NCBI GenBank assembly: GCA_022567155.1
Contig: JADFHN010000034.1
Span: 1 to 40,601, forward strand
Length of the DNA stretch: 40,601 nucleotides
DNA from: Bacteroidota bacterium
GTDB lineage: Bacteria; Bacteroidota; Bacteroidia; Cytophagales; Cyclobacteriaceae
Direction: 5' to 3'
Under the pieces are notes generated by a model, which searched no databases, was not told the DNA's origin, and was given only the letters and a program-made list of their open reading frames with translations. Position 1 is the stretch's first letter. Every line of letters begins with the position of its first letter. Positions 25,106 through 33,641 of this stretch are shown here, piece by piece. Position numbers and translations under genes: made by a program.

Positions 25106-27574
25106 ATGATTATGTGTAATATCAGAATCGTATGGTGCATCCTTTTGTTATTTCCCTTTGCAGTAGAACTGTATGCAAAAGATGATCCAGGTGAACAAAG
25201 GTGGATAGAAGATACATGGCGAAAAATGAGCCTTGAAAAAAAAGCAGGTCAGTTGCTGTGGATCGCTGCAAGGGAAGGTAATTATGACGCACTGGAAGAA
25301 ATAATACGAAAAATTAATCCTGCAGGAATACATGTAGAAAACATGGGCCCGGTAGTATTATCCCATTTAGCATATAAAATAAGGAAATTACAGGTTAAAC
25401 TTCCATTGCTCCTCTCCGTGAGTCTGAATTCCATTGACAGTATTGTGCATATGCCGGATTACCAGTCGGTAAAGCATATCAGAGACCAGCAGCTTATCAC
25501 TGACTATTACCTTGAAATCAAACGGCAACTTGATCTTATAGGATTTCAGATGGATCCCACAGCCGGAGTTGATCTGGGACTCAAAATTGCGTTACCGGAA
25601 CATAAAACCAGGAAACTGGATAAACAGGCATTTAAAAAAGCACTTTACGCAAATGACGGAGTCATCATTTCATCAGATTATATCTATTGGCTCCACCTTC
25701 TTGTGGAAATGGTCTCTTCCGGTGATATGAACCGCTCTTTTTTCGAAAACAAGGTAAAAAAGGTGTTACAGGCGAAATCTGACTATGTCGAAAATCATAT
25801 AGGTAAGGAGAAAATGCCGGATTATCTTCTTCGTTTTGAACTTAACCAAAGCGATTCGCGAAAACTACAATTCGAACTATACAAGGCAGGTTTTCGGATA
25901 GTTAACGACAATTCAAGCCTTATTCCCATCAAAAACCTGGTATTAAAATCACATGCAGTTCTGATTTTTACTGATAAACCTGCGAATGATTATGATATTT
26001 TTGCCCAATACCTGAATAAATATTTTCCTGCTATGCAATTCAACAAATTGCCGGGGCAGGAACTGAGGCCGGATGACCCACTGTATCTGTTTGATCGAGT
26101 ATTCGTAAAGCTGGAAGGCAGTATCGATGACCGTATGCTCCGGTTGTTGTCCGGACTGGAACAAAAAACCGAACTCTATATTGCCTATTTTGGAAATGAG
26201 TATGAATTAGTTAAGCTGCAGGATTTTTCTGTTGTCATCTGGCATCCGGAAATAAATATATTATCGGAAAAAATCGGGCCGCAACTTTTTTTTGGGGGGA
26301 TAATGACGGATAGCAGTCGTTCTTCTTCCACACCATTTCGGTTAGCTTATGAAATACCCGAAACTGCCGGAATGGATGCCGGCGTACTTACTAAAATAGA
26401 CCGGATAGTGGCAGACGCAATCGGTGACAAGGCAATGCCGGGATGTCAGATTCTGGTTGCACGAAATGGTAAAGTAGTTTTCGAACGCAACTATGGAACG
26501 CTTACCTACAATGAAGACATTCATGTAACATCCAAAACACTGTACGATCTTGCTTCGTTAACCAAAGTCATTGCCACGCTGCCGGCAATCATGCACCTGG
26601 CGGAATCAGGTATCATTGATCCGGACACAAAAGCATCATTTTATCTGGAAGATCTGCTTGAAACAAATAAATCAGACATCATTTTACGCGACATACTCAC
26701 GCATCAGGCAGGCCTATTTCCATATCTTCCGTTCTGGCAACAAACAGTGGATGAGCAGGGGCTGAAACCCGATTTGTACACGTACCATCCTGAAGCACAT
26801 TTTAATAACCAGTTAGTGCCGGGGGTTTATACCAACGATGCGCTGTCTGATTCACTCTGGAAATGGATGCTTGCGTCACCACTTATCGAAAAGCAGTTGC
26901 CACAAGCCGCTTACGGCTATTATTACAGTGATCTTGGGTTCTATATTCTGAAGGAACTTGCCGAAAAGTATCTTAATCAGCCAATTGACAGTTTCCTGCT
27001 CCGGAATTTTTACGACCCGATGGGCATCCGGCGTGTAACTTTTCTGCCTGCATGCCTGTTTTCATTGTCCGAGATAGCTCCCACGGAGTTCGACACCCAA
27101 TTCAGAAAAGCGCTTGTTCATGGCGTGGTACACGATCAGACCGCCGCTATGTTTGGTGGTATAGCAGGTCATGCAGGATTGTTCGGCAATGCCAATAACC
27201 TTGCAAAGATCATGGAGATGTATCGACAAAAAGGCGTTTATGGTGGCAAACGATACTTTACAACCCGTAGTATAGATGAATATACACGCCAGCAATACGC
27301 CAATAACCGGAGAGGGATGGGCTGGGATAAACCGGATCCGGAAGAAAAAGGAAATTCATCACGTTATGCATCTTTCTCGTCATTTGGACATTCAGGATTT
27401 ACGGGCACTTCGTTATGGGCAGACCCTGAGTTTGGATTGATATTTGTATTTTTGTCAAATCGTGTACATCCTGATGCCGAAAATTTTAAACTAATTGAAT
27501 CCGGTATTCGTATAAAAATTCATGACGTTGTATATGAATCGGTATGGGAATACGATAAAACACATGGTTTTTGA
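25106..27574 (+). CDS. Fusion: degenerate GH3-like region plus serine beta-lactamase-type hydrolase
   Basis: The start is uncertain (GTG 25085, ATG 25106 or ATG 25112); 25106 gives 822 residues with a signal peptide ending near LYAKD. Residues about 30-180 resemble the GH3/NagZ N-terminus (WRKMSLEKKAGQLLWIAA ... KINPAGIHVENMGPV ... KLPLLLSVSL) but lack the KHFPGHGDT active-site segment. A GH3-C-like Rossmann region follows (about 245-420). From about 425 the class C beta-lactamase/esterase fold is intact: nucleophile S484 in LASLTKV, Y607 in YYYSDLG, and GHSGFTGTS near the end. Intact members of this Bacteroidota fusion are thought to combine N-acetylglucosaminidase with a cell-wall amidase or esterase; here only the second half looks active. 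Confidence 0.85.
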   Translation: MIMCNIRIVWCILLLFPFAVELYAKDDPGEQRWIEDTWRKMSLEKKAGQLLWIAAREGNYDALEEIIRKINPAGIHVENMGPVVLSHLAYKIRKLQVKLPLLLSVSLNSIDSIVHMPDYQSVKHIRDQQLITDYYLEIKRQLDLIGFQMDPTAGVDLGLKIALPEHKTRKLDKQAFKKALYANDGVIISSDYIYWLHLLVEMVSSGDMNRSFFENKVKKVLQAKSDYVENHIGKEKMPDYLLRFELNQSDSRKLQFELYKAGFRIVNDNSSLIPIKNLVLKSHAVLIFTDKPANDYDIFAQYLNKYFPAMQFNKLPGQELRPDDPLYLFDRVFVKLEGSIDDRMLRLLSGLEQKTELYIAYFGNEYELVKLQDFSVVIWHPEINILSEKIGPQLFFGGIMTDSSRSSSTPFRLAYEIPETAGMDAGVLTKIDRIVADAIGDKAMPGCQILVARNGKVVFERNYGTLTYNEDIHVTSKTLYDLASLTKVIATLPAIMHLAESGIIDPDTKASFYLEDLLETNKSDIILRDILTHQAGLFPYLPFWQQTVDEQGLKPDLYTYHPEAHFNNQLVPGVYTNDALSDSLWKWMLASPLIEKQLPQAAYGYYYSDLGFYILKELAEKYLNQPIDSFLLRNFYDPMGIRRVTFLPACLFSLSEIAPTEFDTQFRKALVHGVVHDQTAAMFGGIAGHAGLFGNANNLAKIMEMYRQKGVYGGKRYFTTRSIDEYTRQQYANNRRGMGWDKPDPEEKGNSSRYASFSSFGHSGFTGTSLWADPEFGLIFVFLSNRVHPDAENFKLIESGIRIKIHDVVYESVWEYDKTHGF

Positions 27575-27602
27575 TAATATAAACACAACGCAATAATTAG
27601 AA

Positions 27603-28754
27603 ATGAAAATAGGAATAGTTTTATATCCCACATACGGCGGAAGCGGTGTGGTAGCTACAGAGTTAGGAAAAGGGCTTGCTCAAAAAGGACACAGTGTACA
27701 TTTTATCACTTATTCACAACCCTCCAGACTGGATTGTTTTAATGAAAACCTTTACTATCATGAAGTGGATTTGCTTACCTATCCGCTTTTCCACTATCCG
27801 CCTTATGAACTGGCGCTGGCTTCAAAAATGGTAAATGTTGTAAAATTCGAAAAGCTGGATCTGCTACATGTTCATTATGCCATACCCCATGCTTCGGCAG
27901 CATACATGGCAAAGCAGATCCTTGCTGAAGACAATATTTCGATTCCGGTAATTACTACCCTTCATGGAACTGATATTACGCTTGTTGGTAAAGACCCTTC
28001 ATTTGAACCTGTGGTTACTTTCAGTATCAATCAGTCCGACTATGTGACTGCCGTTTCGGAGGATCTGAAAAAAGACACCTACAGCCATTTTAATATAAAA
28101 AAGGACATTAAAGTGATCCCCAATTTTATTGATCTGATCAAATTCAGGAAAATGAAAAAAGATCATTTTAAAAAAGCCATATGCCCCAATGATGAGAAAC
28201 TGATTGTACATACGTCTAATTTCAGAAAAGTGAAGCGGGTAGATGATGCACTGCGTGTATTTCAGGGAATTATAAATGCCATGCCTGCCAAAATGCTGCT
28301 GATAGGTGATGGTCCCGAAAGGGCCAATATGGAAATGCTTTGCCGCGAGCTTGATATATGCGATGATACCCGCTTTCTGGGAAAACAGGAGGCCATTGAA
28401 GAGTTGCTGTCGGTTGCCGATCTGTTTATAATGCCTTCGGAAAAAGAAAGTTTTGGCCTTGCCGCACTCGAGGCAATGGCCTGTGAGGTACCTTTAATAT
28501 CTACCAATGCCGGTGGGTTACCTGAGTTAAATATCAACGGAAAAACTGGTTTTCTGAGTGATGTAGGAGACATTGAAGATATGACAAAAAATGCCCTTTT
28601 CATTCTTCAGGATGAAAATCTGACTGAATTCAAGCAAAATGCACTTCAACGTGCAAAGGATTTTGATATCTCTAAAATTCTGCCGCAATACGAAGCCGTA
28701 TATAACGAAGTGCTGGATATGAAAAAAAACCTTGTTACCGATTTAAATCATTGA
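27603..28754 (+). CDS. bshA: N-acetyl-alpha-D-glucosaminyl L-malate synthase (bacillithiol biosynthesis)
   Basis: The 383-residue GT4 retaining glycosyltransferase joins GlcNAc from UDP-GlcNAc to L-malate, the first step of bacillithiol synthesis. The N-terminus KIGIVLYPTYGGSGVVATEL is the BshA signature. HVHYAIPHASAAYMAK and TTLHGTDITLVGKDPSF line the acceptor site. The donor-side motif is PSEKESFGLAALEAMACEVP followed by STNAGGLPE, containing the E-x7-E pair. The length is typical. The enzymes for later steps (BshB, BshC) are not in the window. It follows the GH3/serine hydrolase gene by 28 bases and may be co-transcribed. Confidence 0.96.
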   Translation: MKIGIVLYPTYGGSGVVATELGKGLAQKGHSVHFITYSQPSRLDCFNENLYYHEVDLLTYPLFHYPPYELALASKMVNVVKFEKLDLLHVHYAIPHASAAYMAKQILAEDNISIPVITTLHGTDITLVGKDPSFEPVVTFSINQSDYVTAVSEDLKKDTYSHFNIKKDIKVIPNFIDLIKFRKMKKDHFKKAICPNDEKLIVHTSNFRKVKRVDDALRVFQGIINAMPAKMLLIGDGPERANMEMLCRELDICDDTRFLGKQEAIEELLSVADLFIMPSEKESFGLAALEAMACEVPLISTNAGGLPELNINGKTGFLSDVGDIEDMTKNALFILQDENLTEFKQNALQRAKDFDISKILPQYEAVYNEVLDMKKNLVTDLNH

Positions 28755-28832
28755 AAAATTCGAGTCATATCCAGGTAATATATTCCATCTGATTTTATAT
28801 ATTTATAAGCTGAAAAAAAAAGCAAAACTTAG

Positions 28833-29162
28833 AAAACGAAAGTCTTTGATGGAGAGTTATATCCGCACATCGATTCGATGCATAATTTTGCTTATCGCCT
28901 TACTTTGGACGAAGATGACGCAAAGATTCTTGTTCAGGACACCTACCTGAAAGCCTTTTGTTTTATAGAATCATTTCAGGAAGGAACTAATGCCAAAGCA
29001 TGGTTGTTTCGAAGATTGAAAAACAGTTTTATTAATGATTTCAGGAAGAAAAGTAAGGAACCTTCCAAAGTAGATTATCAGGAAGTTGAATCTTATTATA
29101 ATTCTGATGATGTTGATAAAAGTATTACAACCGATTTTAGAGTTAACACCCTCAAAATATAA
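28833..29162 (+). pseudogene. ECF-type sigma factor, lost start codon and missing region 4
   Basis: An open frame from ATG 28878 encodes MHNFAYRLTLDEDDAKILVQ, DTYLKAFCFIESFQEG, TNAKAWLFRRLKNSFINDFR, KKSKEPSKVDYQEVESYYNS: region 2 of an ECF sigma70 factor. Homology continues upstream in frame (KTKVFDGELYPHIDS) to a TAG at 28830-28832, where a start codon would be expected. The protein stops at LRI-like RVNTLKI (29160-29162), just where the linker and the whole of region 4 (-35 recognition) should follow. Residues usually conserved in region 2 also look altered (AKILVQ for ANDLVQ, LFRRL for LFRIL). A deletion probably joined it to the next gene. It cannot act as a normal sigma factor. Confidence 0.82.
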
Positions 29163-29171
29163 AACCTTACA

Positions 29172-29774
29172 GTGGAAAATAAACCCAATTTCAAAGGCTC
29201 AAGACGTCTCTTCAAGAATCCGTTTCTTGAAAAGCTGACACATACGCATATTGCCATACCATTGACGATTTTTAGCATTTATGCAGTTGCACTTCTTTAC
29301 TGGAGTTATGATCATCAGTACTTAAACTTTGTTTCCACAGTTCTTGTTTTTTTATCTGGTGTTTTGTTGTTTTCATTAGTTGAATACCTGATGCACCGTT
29401 ATCTGTTTCACCTTCCGCCTACAAGCGATTTTAATAAAAAAGTGGCTTACATAGTCCACGGTATCCACCACGATTACCCAAAAGATAAAGACCTCCTGGC
29501 TATGCCGCCTGTTCTAAGCATAATCCTTGCTACATTGTTCCTGTTACTATTTAAATCAATAATGGGTAACGTCGGATTTGCATTTACGGCCGGGTTTGTG
29601 GTTGGGTATGCATCTTATTTATGGGTTCATTTCATGATACATGCCTATATGGTGCCACAAAACTTTTTTAAGGTATTGTGGATTCATCATAGCATTCACC
29701 ACTATAAAAGGCCGGATAAAGCATTCGGCGTTTCCTCGCCTTTATGGGATTATGTGTTCAGAACAATGCCCTGA
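29172..29774 (+). CDS. Fatty-acid hydroxylase superfamily protein (integral membrane di-iron)
   Basis: The 200-residue product starts at GTG 29172. The histidine clusters of the family are all present: H75 and H80 in MHRYLFH, H96, H99 and H100 in HGIHHDYP, H153 and H157 in HFMIHAY, and H172, H173, H176 and H177 in HHSIHHY. They bind two irons at the cytoplasmic face between four TM helices (about 28-45, 53-70, 112-130, 135-152). Members closest in length include fatty-acid 2-hydroxylases and carotenoid or sterol modifying enzymes. Fatty-acid hydroxylase (for sphingolipids or LPS lipids) is the best guess. The start lies nine bases after the sigma-factor relic, so expression may have been altered by that deletion. 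Confidence 0.88.
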   Translation: MENKPNFKGSRRLFKNPFLEKLTHTHIAIPLTIFSIYAVALLYWSYDHQYLNFVSTVLVFLSGVLLFSLVEYLMHRYLFHLPPTSDFNKKVAYIVHGIHHDYPKDKDLLAMPPVLSIILATLFLLLFKSIMGNVGFAFTAGFVVGYASYLWVHFMIHAYMVPQNFFKVLWIHHSIHHYKRPDKAFGVSSPLWDYVFRTMP

Positions 29775-29889
29775 AACAACCTGATATGAATTAGGTATTC
29801 TATTGTGCCGGAATTAAAATCATTGCAATAAAAATAGCCAATGTCGTATTGTTACAATGGCTCCAATATTGCATTTAAATGTAGGAATA

Positions 29890-30021
29890 TCAGATTTTTT
29901 GCTCTGATTGTTTTGCGCTTTGCTCCTGTGTATCATGCTTAGCATAAGTAGGACATGTGAAAGATGTGCAAGCCGAAGCAAGCAACAAAATCGCGAACGA
30001 AAGCCAAACTAATTTTTTCAT
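29890..30021 (-). CDS. Small lipoprotein, 43 residues
   Basis: The start is ATG 30019-30021 and the stop TGA 29890-29892. The N-terminus is a lipoprotein signal, MKKLVWLSFAILLLASAC, with the lipidated Cys at 18. The mature part has only 26 residues: a second Cys at 23 (FTCPTYAKHD) and a Gln/Glu/Lys-rich tail (TQEQSAKQSEQK). I recall similar tiny lipoproteins with a TCPTYA element in other Bacteroidota, but cannot check. The signal peptide with a Cys at the right place, a clean frame and a promoter-like sequence just upstream argue that it is real. Function unknown. It is divergent from the VWA gene. Confidence 0.72.
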   Translation of the reverse strand: MKKLVWLSFAILLLASACTSFTCPTYAKHDTQEQSAKQSEQKI

Positions 30022-30028
30022 AGCGCAG

Positions 30029-30060
30029 TAAAATTAGATTTTTATAAATTACATTTCAAA
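30029..30060 (-). promoter_or_regulatory. Candidate promoter for the small lipoprotein
   Basis: On the minus strand a TTTG (30057-30060) is followed, after 20 bases, by TAATTTTA (30029-30036), a 7-of-8 match to the Bacteroidota -7 element. The spacing is in the normal range. Transcription would start almost at the ATG (30021). Confidence 0.45.
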
Positions 30061-30202
30061 AATTTTATCACTTTTTTTTAAAAAAAAAGAAAATATTTGT
30101 CTAAATGTATGTTTTAAAGCAAAAACAAGACCATATTAATCCTGTATTTAAGTTTTTCATATTAACTTTCCTGATTCCGATATTTATCGAACGATTAATT
30201 TT

Positions 30203-31297
30203 ATGATTGGTTACCGATTTAATGAGTTTATCCCTCAAAATAACTCTGGCAAAGCCACTTTTGATAATCTTCTTAAGGTTTTTCTTCAATTATTGATCAT
30301 GACTTCAGGCGATGCCGGTGAAGCGCTTAGCTGGCTCAATAATCTCGACAGAAAATACAAAATGGCAGATGATGACTACGGTATTGGAGATTTTATCGAA
30401 GATCTCCGGAAGAAAGGATATTTGAAGGAAGATGAGTCAGGAAAAATAATTATCACGGCAAAATCCGAAATGGAAATCCGGAAATCGGCACTTGAAGAAA
30501 TCTTCGGGAGGTTGAAGAAATCGAAAACGGGAGGACACAACACCCATTTTATCGGCCAGGGAGATGAACCCGGGTCAGAACTCAGGGCGTATCGTTTTGG
30601 AGATACCCTTGACCAGATATCAATGACAGACTCTATCCGGAATGCACAGATTAATCATGGCATCTCAGATTTTTCATTGCATGAAAGTGACCTGGAAATT
30701 ATTGAAAGCGAGCATAAAACGCTGACGTCTACCGTATTAATGATCGATATTTCGCATTCCATGGTGTTGTATGGTGAAGACCGGATAACCCCGGCGAAAA
30801 AGGTGGCTATGGCCCTAGCCGAGCTTGTTCGCCGAAAATACCCGAAAGATTCGCTGGACATCATAGTATTTGGCAATGATGCCTGGAAAGTGGAAATCAA
30901 AGACCTTCCTTACCTTCAGGTTGGCCCTTACCATACCAACACTGTGGCCGGCTTGGAACTGGCAATGGATATTCTCCGAAGAAAAAAACACAAAAACAAA
31001 CAAATTTTTATGATTACAGACGGGAAGCCCACCTGTTTGAAAGAAGGAATAAAGTATTATAAAAACAGTTTTGGCCTGGACAGGAAAATAATTAACAAGA
31101 CACTAGGTCTTGCAGCCCAGTGCAGAAAACTCAATATTCCAATTACCACATTTATGATTGCTACCGATCCCTGGCTGCGTGAATTTGTAAAAGAATTTAC
31201 ACAAGTGAACAATGGCAATGCATACTATAGCAGTTTGCAAGGGCTAGGAAACCTTGTTTTTGAAGATTTTAAACGCAATAGAAGAAAACGGTTTTAA
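30203..31297 (+). CDS. VWA-domain protein (CoxE-like partner of a MoxR ATPase)
   Basis: The 364-residue soluble product has a helical N-terminal half (LKVFLQLLIMTSGDAGEAL, IGDFIEDLRKKGYL) and a von Willebrand A domain from about 172. The metal-ion-dependent adhesion site is complete: DxSxS in MIDISHSM (D182, S184, S186), a threonine in YHTNTVAGL (245 or 247) and D273 in MITDGKPT. VWA proteins next to MoxR ATPases act as adaptors that mount the AAA+ ring on a client, typically for cofactor insertion or complex assembly. The MoxR-type gene follows by 55 bases. No obvious client enzyme is adjacent. Confidence 0.9.
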   Translation: MIGYRFNEFIPQNNSGKATFDNLLKVFLQLLIMTSGDAGEALSWLNNLDRKYKMADDDYGIGDFIEDLRKKGYLKEDESGKIIITAKSEMEIRKSALEEIFGRLKKSKTGGHNTHFIGQGDEPGSELRAYRFGDTLDQISMTDSIRNAQINHGISDFSLHESDLEIIESEHKTLTSTVLMIDISHSMVLYGEDRITPAKKVAMALAELVRRKYPKDSLDIIVFGNDAWKVEIKDLPYLQVGPYHTNTVAGLELAMDILRRKKHKNKQIFMITDGKPTCLKEGIKYYKNSFGLDRKIINKTLGLAAQCRKLNIPITTFMIATDPWLREFVKEFTQVNNGNAYYSSLQGLGNLVFEDFKRNRRKRF

Positions 31298-31352
31298 GTG
31301 GGTTTACAAATTAAATTTAATGAAATCAGTAGTTGTTCAATAGTTAGAACAA

Positions 31353-32885
31353 ATGGAGTTGCAAATGGACGAAATAAAAATAAAAATTGATGATCTTTTA
31401 TCGATAAACACGATTGGTGGGTTGAAGGCCGCAGGTTACAAAACCAAACCTGTAAAACAAGAGTTACGGGATAATCTAATTCATCAATTAAAGCGAGGCG
31501 AGGATCCATTTACAGGAATACACGGGTATGAAAATACAGTAATTCCTGATCTGGAGCGCGCCATATTATCCATGCACGATATTAACCTGCTTGGGTTGCG
31601 CGGTCAGGCAAAAACGAGACTAGCAAGAATGATGACCAGATTGCTTGACGAATACATCCCTGTTATCGAAGGGTCGGAACTGAATGACGATCCGTACAAT
31701 CCGATATCCTGGTATGGCAAGGACATTGTAAATAAGCACAAAGAAAATACCCCAATAAACTGGTTTCACAGAGACGATAGATACACTGAAAAACTGGCCA
31801 CACCGGATGTATCAATTGCCGACCTGATCGGAGATGTAGATCCCATTAAAGCAGCTAACCTTAAGCTCCCCTACTCGGATGAACGTGTTATCCATTTTGG
31901 GTTGATACCACGTTCACACAGAGGAATTTTTGTAATCAACGAACTGCCTGATCTGCAGGCTAGAATACAGGTTGCATTGTTCAACATCCTCGAGGAAGGT
32001 GACATTCAGATTCGCGGATTCCGGGTAAGGCTGCTTCTGGATATCCAGTTTGTGTTTACGGCCAATCCAGAAGATTATACAAATCGTGGAAGTATTGTAA
32101 CTCCGCTTAAAGACCGTATCGACAGCCAGATCATTACACATTACCCCAAGTCGATTGCCATTGGTAAAAAGATAACCCAACAGGAATCGAATATAAAATC
32201 GGAACAATACAATCGTATTTCCATACATGAACTTGCCCGTGACCTTATTGAGCAAATTGCCATTGAGGCCAGAAAAAGTGAATATGTAGACGAAAAGAGC
32301 GGTGTATCGGCACGACTTACCATCAGCGGAATGGAAAACCTTTACAGCACTGCCGAAAGACGGGCATTAAAAACAGGTTCAGGCAAAACCACCATCCGTA
32401 TAAGTGATTTTGCAGGAGTTGTACCCTCCATTACAGGTAAGATTGAACTGGTGTATGAGGGTGAACAGGAAGGTCCGGGCATTGTAGCCCATAACCTGCT
32501 TGGAAAAGCCATCCGTGCGCAGTTTGAGAATTATTTCCCAAATCCTGAAAAAGCAAGGAAAAAAGAAAAAAACGTGTACAAACCTATTATTGATTGGTTT
32601 GGAGAAGGGAACATGCTTGACTTGCTCTCTGATCTCTCCGATAAAGATTTCAGAAAAGTGCTCAACCAGGTACCGGGCTTGAAAAACCTTGCAGAAAATA
32701 TTTTCCGGAAAACTGACCAATCGACCATTTACTTAATGATGGAGTTTGCGCTGCACGGACTTGCCGAATACAGCATGCTAAGTAAAAACCACCTGGAATC
32801 CGGCCTCCAGTTTAAGGATCTGCTAAGTAGCATGTTTGCCATGCCCGAACCAGGAAGTGAGGAAGATGACGAGTCTGTTGCATAG
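31353..32885 (+). CDS. MoxR-type AAA+ ATPase (magnesium-chelatase-like)
   Basis: The 510-residue product has Walker A GLRGQAKTR (81-89), the Gln-Ala variant common in this MoxR subgroup. GIFVINELPDLQARIQVALF carries the Walker B region with Asn-Glu in place of Asp-Glu, and FVFTANPEDYTNRGSI gives sensor 1 with the arginine region DRIDSQIITHYP. A long C-terminal part (about 300-510) includes a helical lid and an extra domain. The ATP hydrolysis drives remodelling of a partner protein selected through the VWA subunit. An alternative start at 31365 would remove four residues. It is in a run with the VWA gene before and the AlbA_2 gene after. Confidence 0.91.
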   Translation: MELQMDEIKIKIDDLLSINTIGGLKAAGYKTKPVKQELRDNLIHQLKRGEDPFTGIHGYENTVIPDLERAILSMHDINLLGLRGQAKTRLARMMTRLLDEYIPVIEGSELNDDPYNPISWYGKDIVNKHKENTPINWFHRDDRYTEKLATPDVSIADLIGDVDPIKAANLKLPYSDERVIHFGLIPRSHRGIFVINELPDLQARIQVALFNILEEGDIQIRGFRVRLLLDIQFVFTANPEDYTNRGSIVTPLKDRIDSQIITHYPKSIAIGKKITQQESNIKSEQYNRISIHELARDLIEQIAIEARKSEYVDEKSGVSARLTISGMENLYSTAERRALKTGSGKTTIRISDFAGVVPSITGKIELVYEGEQEGPGIVAHNLLGKAIRAQFENYFPNPEKARKKEKNVYKPIIDWFGEGNMLDLLSDLSDKDFRKVLNQVPGLKNLAENIFRKTDQSTIYLMMEFALHGLAEYSMLSKNHLESGLQFKDLLSSMFAMPEPGSEEDDESVA

Positions 32886-32918
32886 CCTTAATGATTCTAC
32901 AATTTTAAGTTGTTAATA

Positions 32919-33572
32919 ATGACAGTGCAGGAACTTAAAAAACTGGTTAACGCGGGGGAAGGCCAGCATATTGAATTCAAAAAGAAAATCCACCACATAG
33001 ACAGGTTGCTCAGAGAGATTGTGGCCTTTTCAAATGCAGATGGCGGCACATTGCTGGTGGGTGTGCAGGACAACAAACTCATTACGGGCGTAAAAGATAC
33101 CAACGAGGTTATTTCCGTCCTTGAAAAAGCCATTAACGATCTGATTAAACCAAAGATCCGGTATAATTTCAGGGTGGTACCTGTTACACACAACCGAAAT
33201 GTGGTATCTCTCTCGGTACGATCCTCGCGCCGCAAACCTCATTATCTGTTACCTGTGACAAATTCTGATAAAAGAATGGCATATTACCGGTTCGGCGATA
33301 AAAGTATCCAGGCCAGCAATGAGCTTCTCAAAGTGATAAGATTCAGGACCAAATCCAAAAACGGGTATTTACTGAAATACAGCGATGATGTCAGACGTGC
33401 ACTGCAGTTTCTGAATGCACACACGTCAGTTACCCTTACCGGTTTCAGTGAATTTGCCGGATTAAATAAACCCAAGGCTTCAAAAACACTCGTTGATTTA
33501 GTTTTGGCCAATGTAATAAAACTGATCCCGAGAGACAACGAAGATTTGTATGTATTTAATGACCAAACGTAA
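32919..33572 (+). CDS. AlbA_2-domain (Schlafen-like) protein with C-terminal helical domain
   Basis: ATG 32919 is preferred over the in-frame TTG 32910. The 217-residue product starts with an AlbA_2/Schlafen-type nucleic-acid-binding domain: EGQHIEFKKKIHHIDRLLRE (EFK motif), VAFSNADGGTLLVGVQDN and an HNRNVVSLSV strand, then YYRFGDKSIQASN. A small C-terminal unit (VRRALQFLNAHTSVTLTGF, SEFAGLNKPKASKTLVDLVL) looks like a winged helix. Members include transcription regulators and RNA-binding proteins. The gene starts 33 bases after the MoxR ATPase, so it could be its regulator or a separate function riding on the same transcript. Confidence 0.83.
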   Translation: MTVQELKKLVNAGEGQHIEFKKKIHHIDRLLREIVAFSNADGGTLLVGVQDNKLITGVKDTNEVISVLEKAINDLIKPKIRYNFRVVPVTHNRNVVSLSVRSSRRKPHYLLPVTNSDKRMAYYRFGDKSIQASNELLKVIRFRTKSKNGYLLKYSDDVRRALQFLNAHTSVTLTGFSEFAGLNKPKASKTLVDLVLANVIKLIPRDNEDLYVFNDQT

Positions 33573-33612
33573 TTTTTATTCATATTCTGATATAGTTTGG
33601 GTCTGGAATAAT

Positions 33613-33620
33613 TAATTTTG
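33613..33620 (+). promoter_or_regulatory. Candidate -7 promoter element for phoH
   Basis: TAATTTTG fits TAnnTTTG and lies 21 bases before the ATG at 33642. A TTTG at 33596-33599 is present but too close (13 bases) for the usual -33 spacing. Confidence 0.4.
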
Positions 33621-33641
33621 CATATAAATCCCTGAGTAGGA

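Noticed and set aside
25106-28754. Possible cell-wall/bacillithiol operon linking the fusion hydrolase to bshA
   Set aside because: The 28-base spacing allows co-transcription, but there is no functional link beyond proximity.
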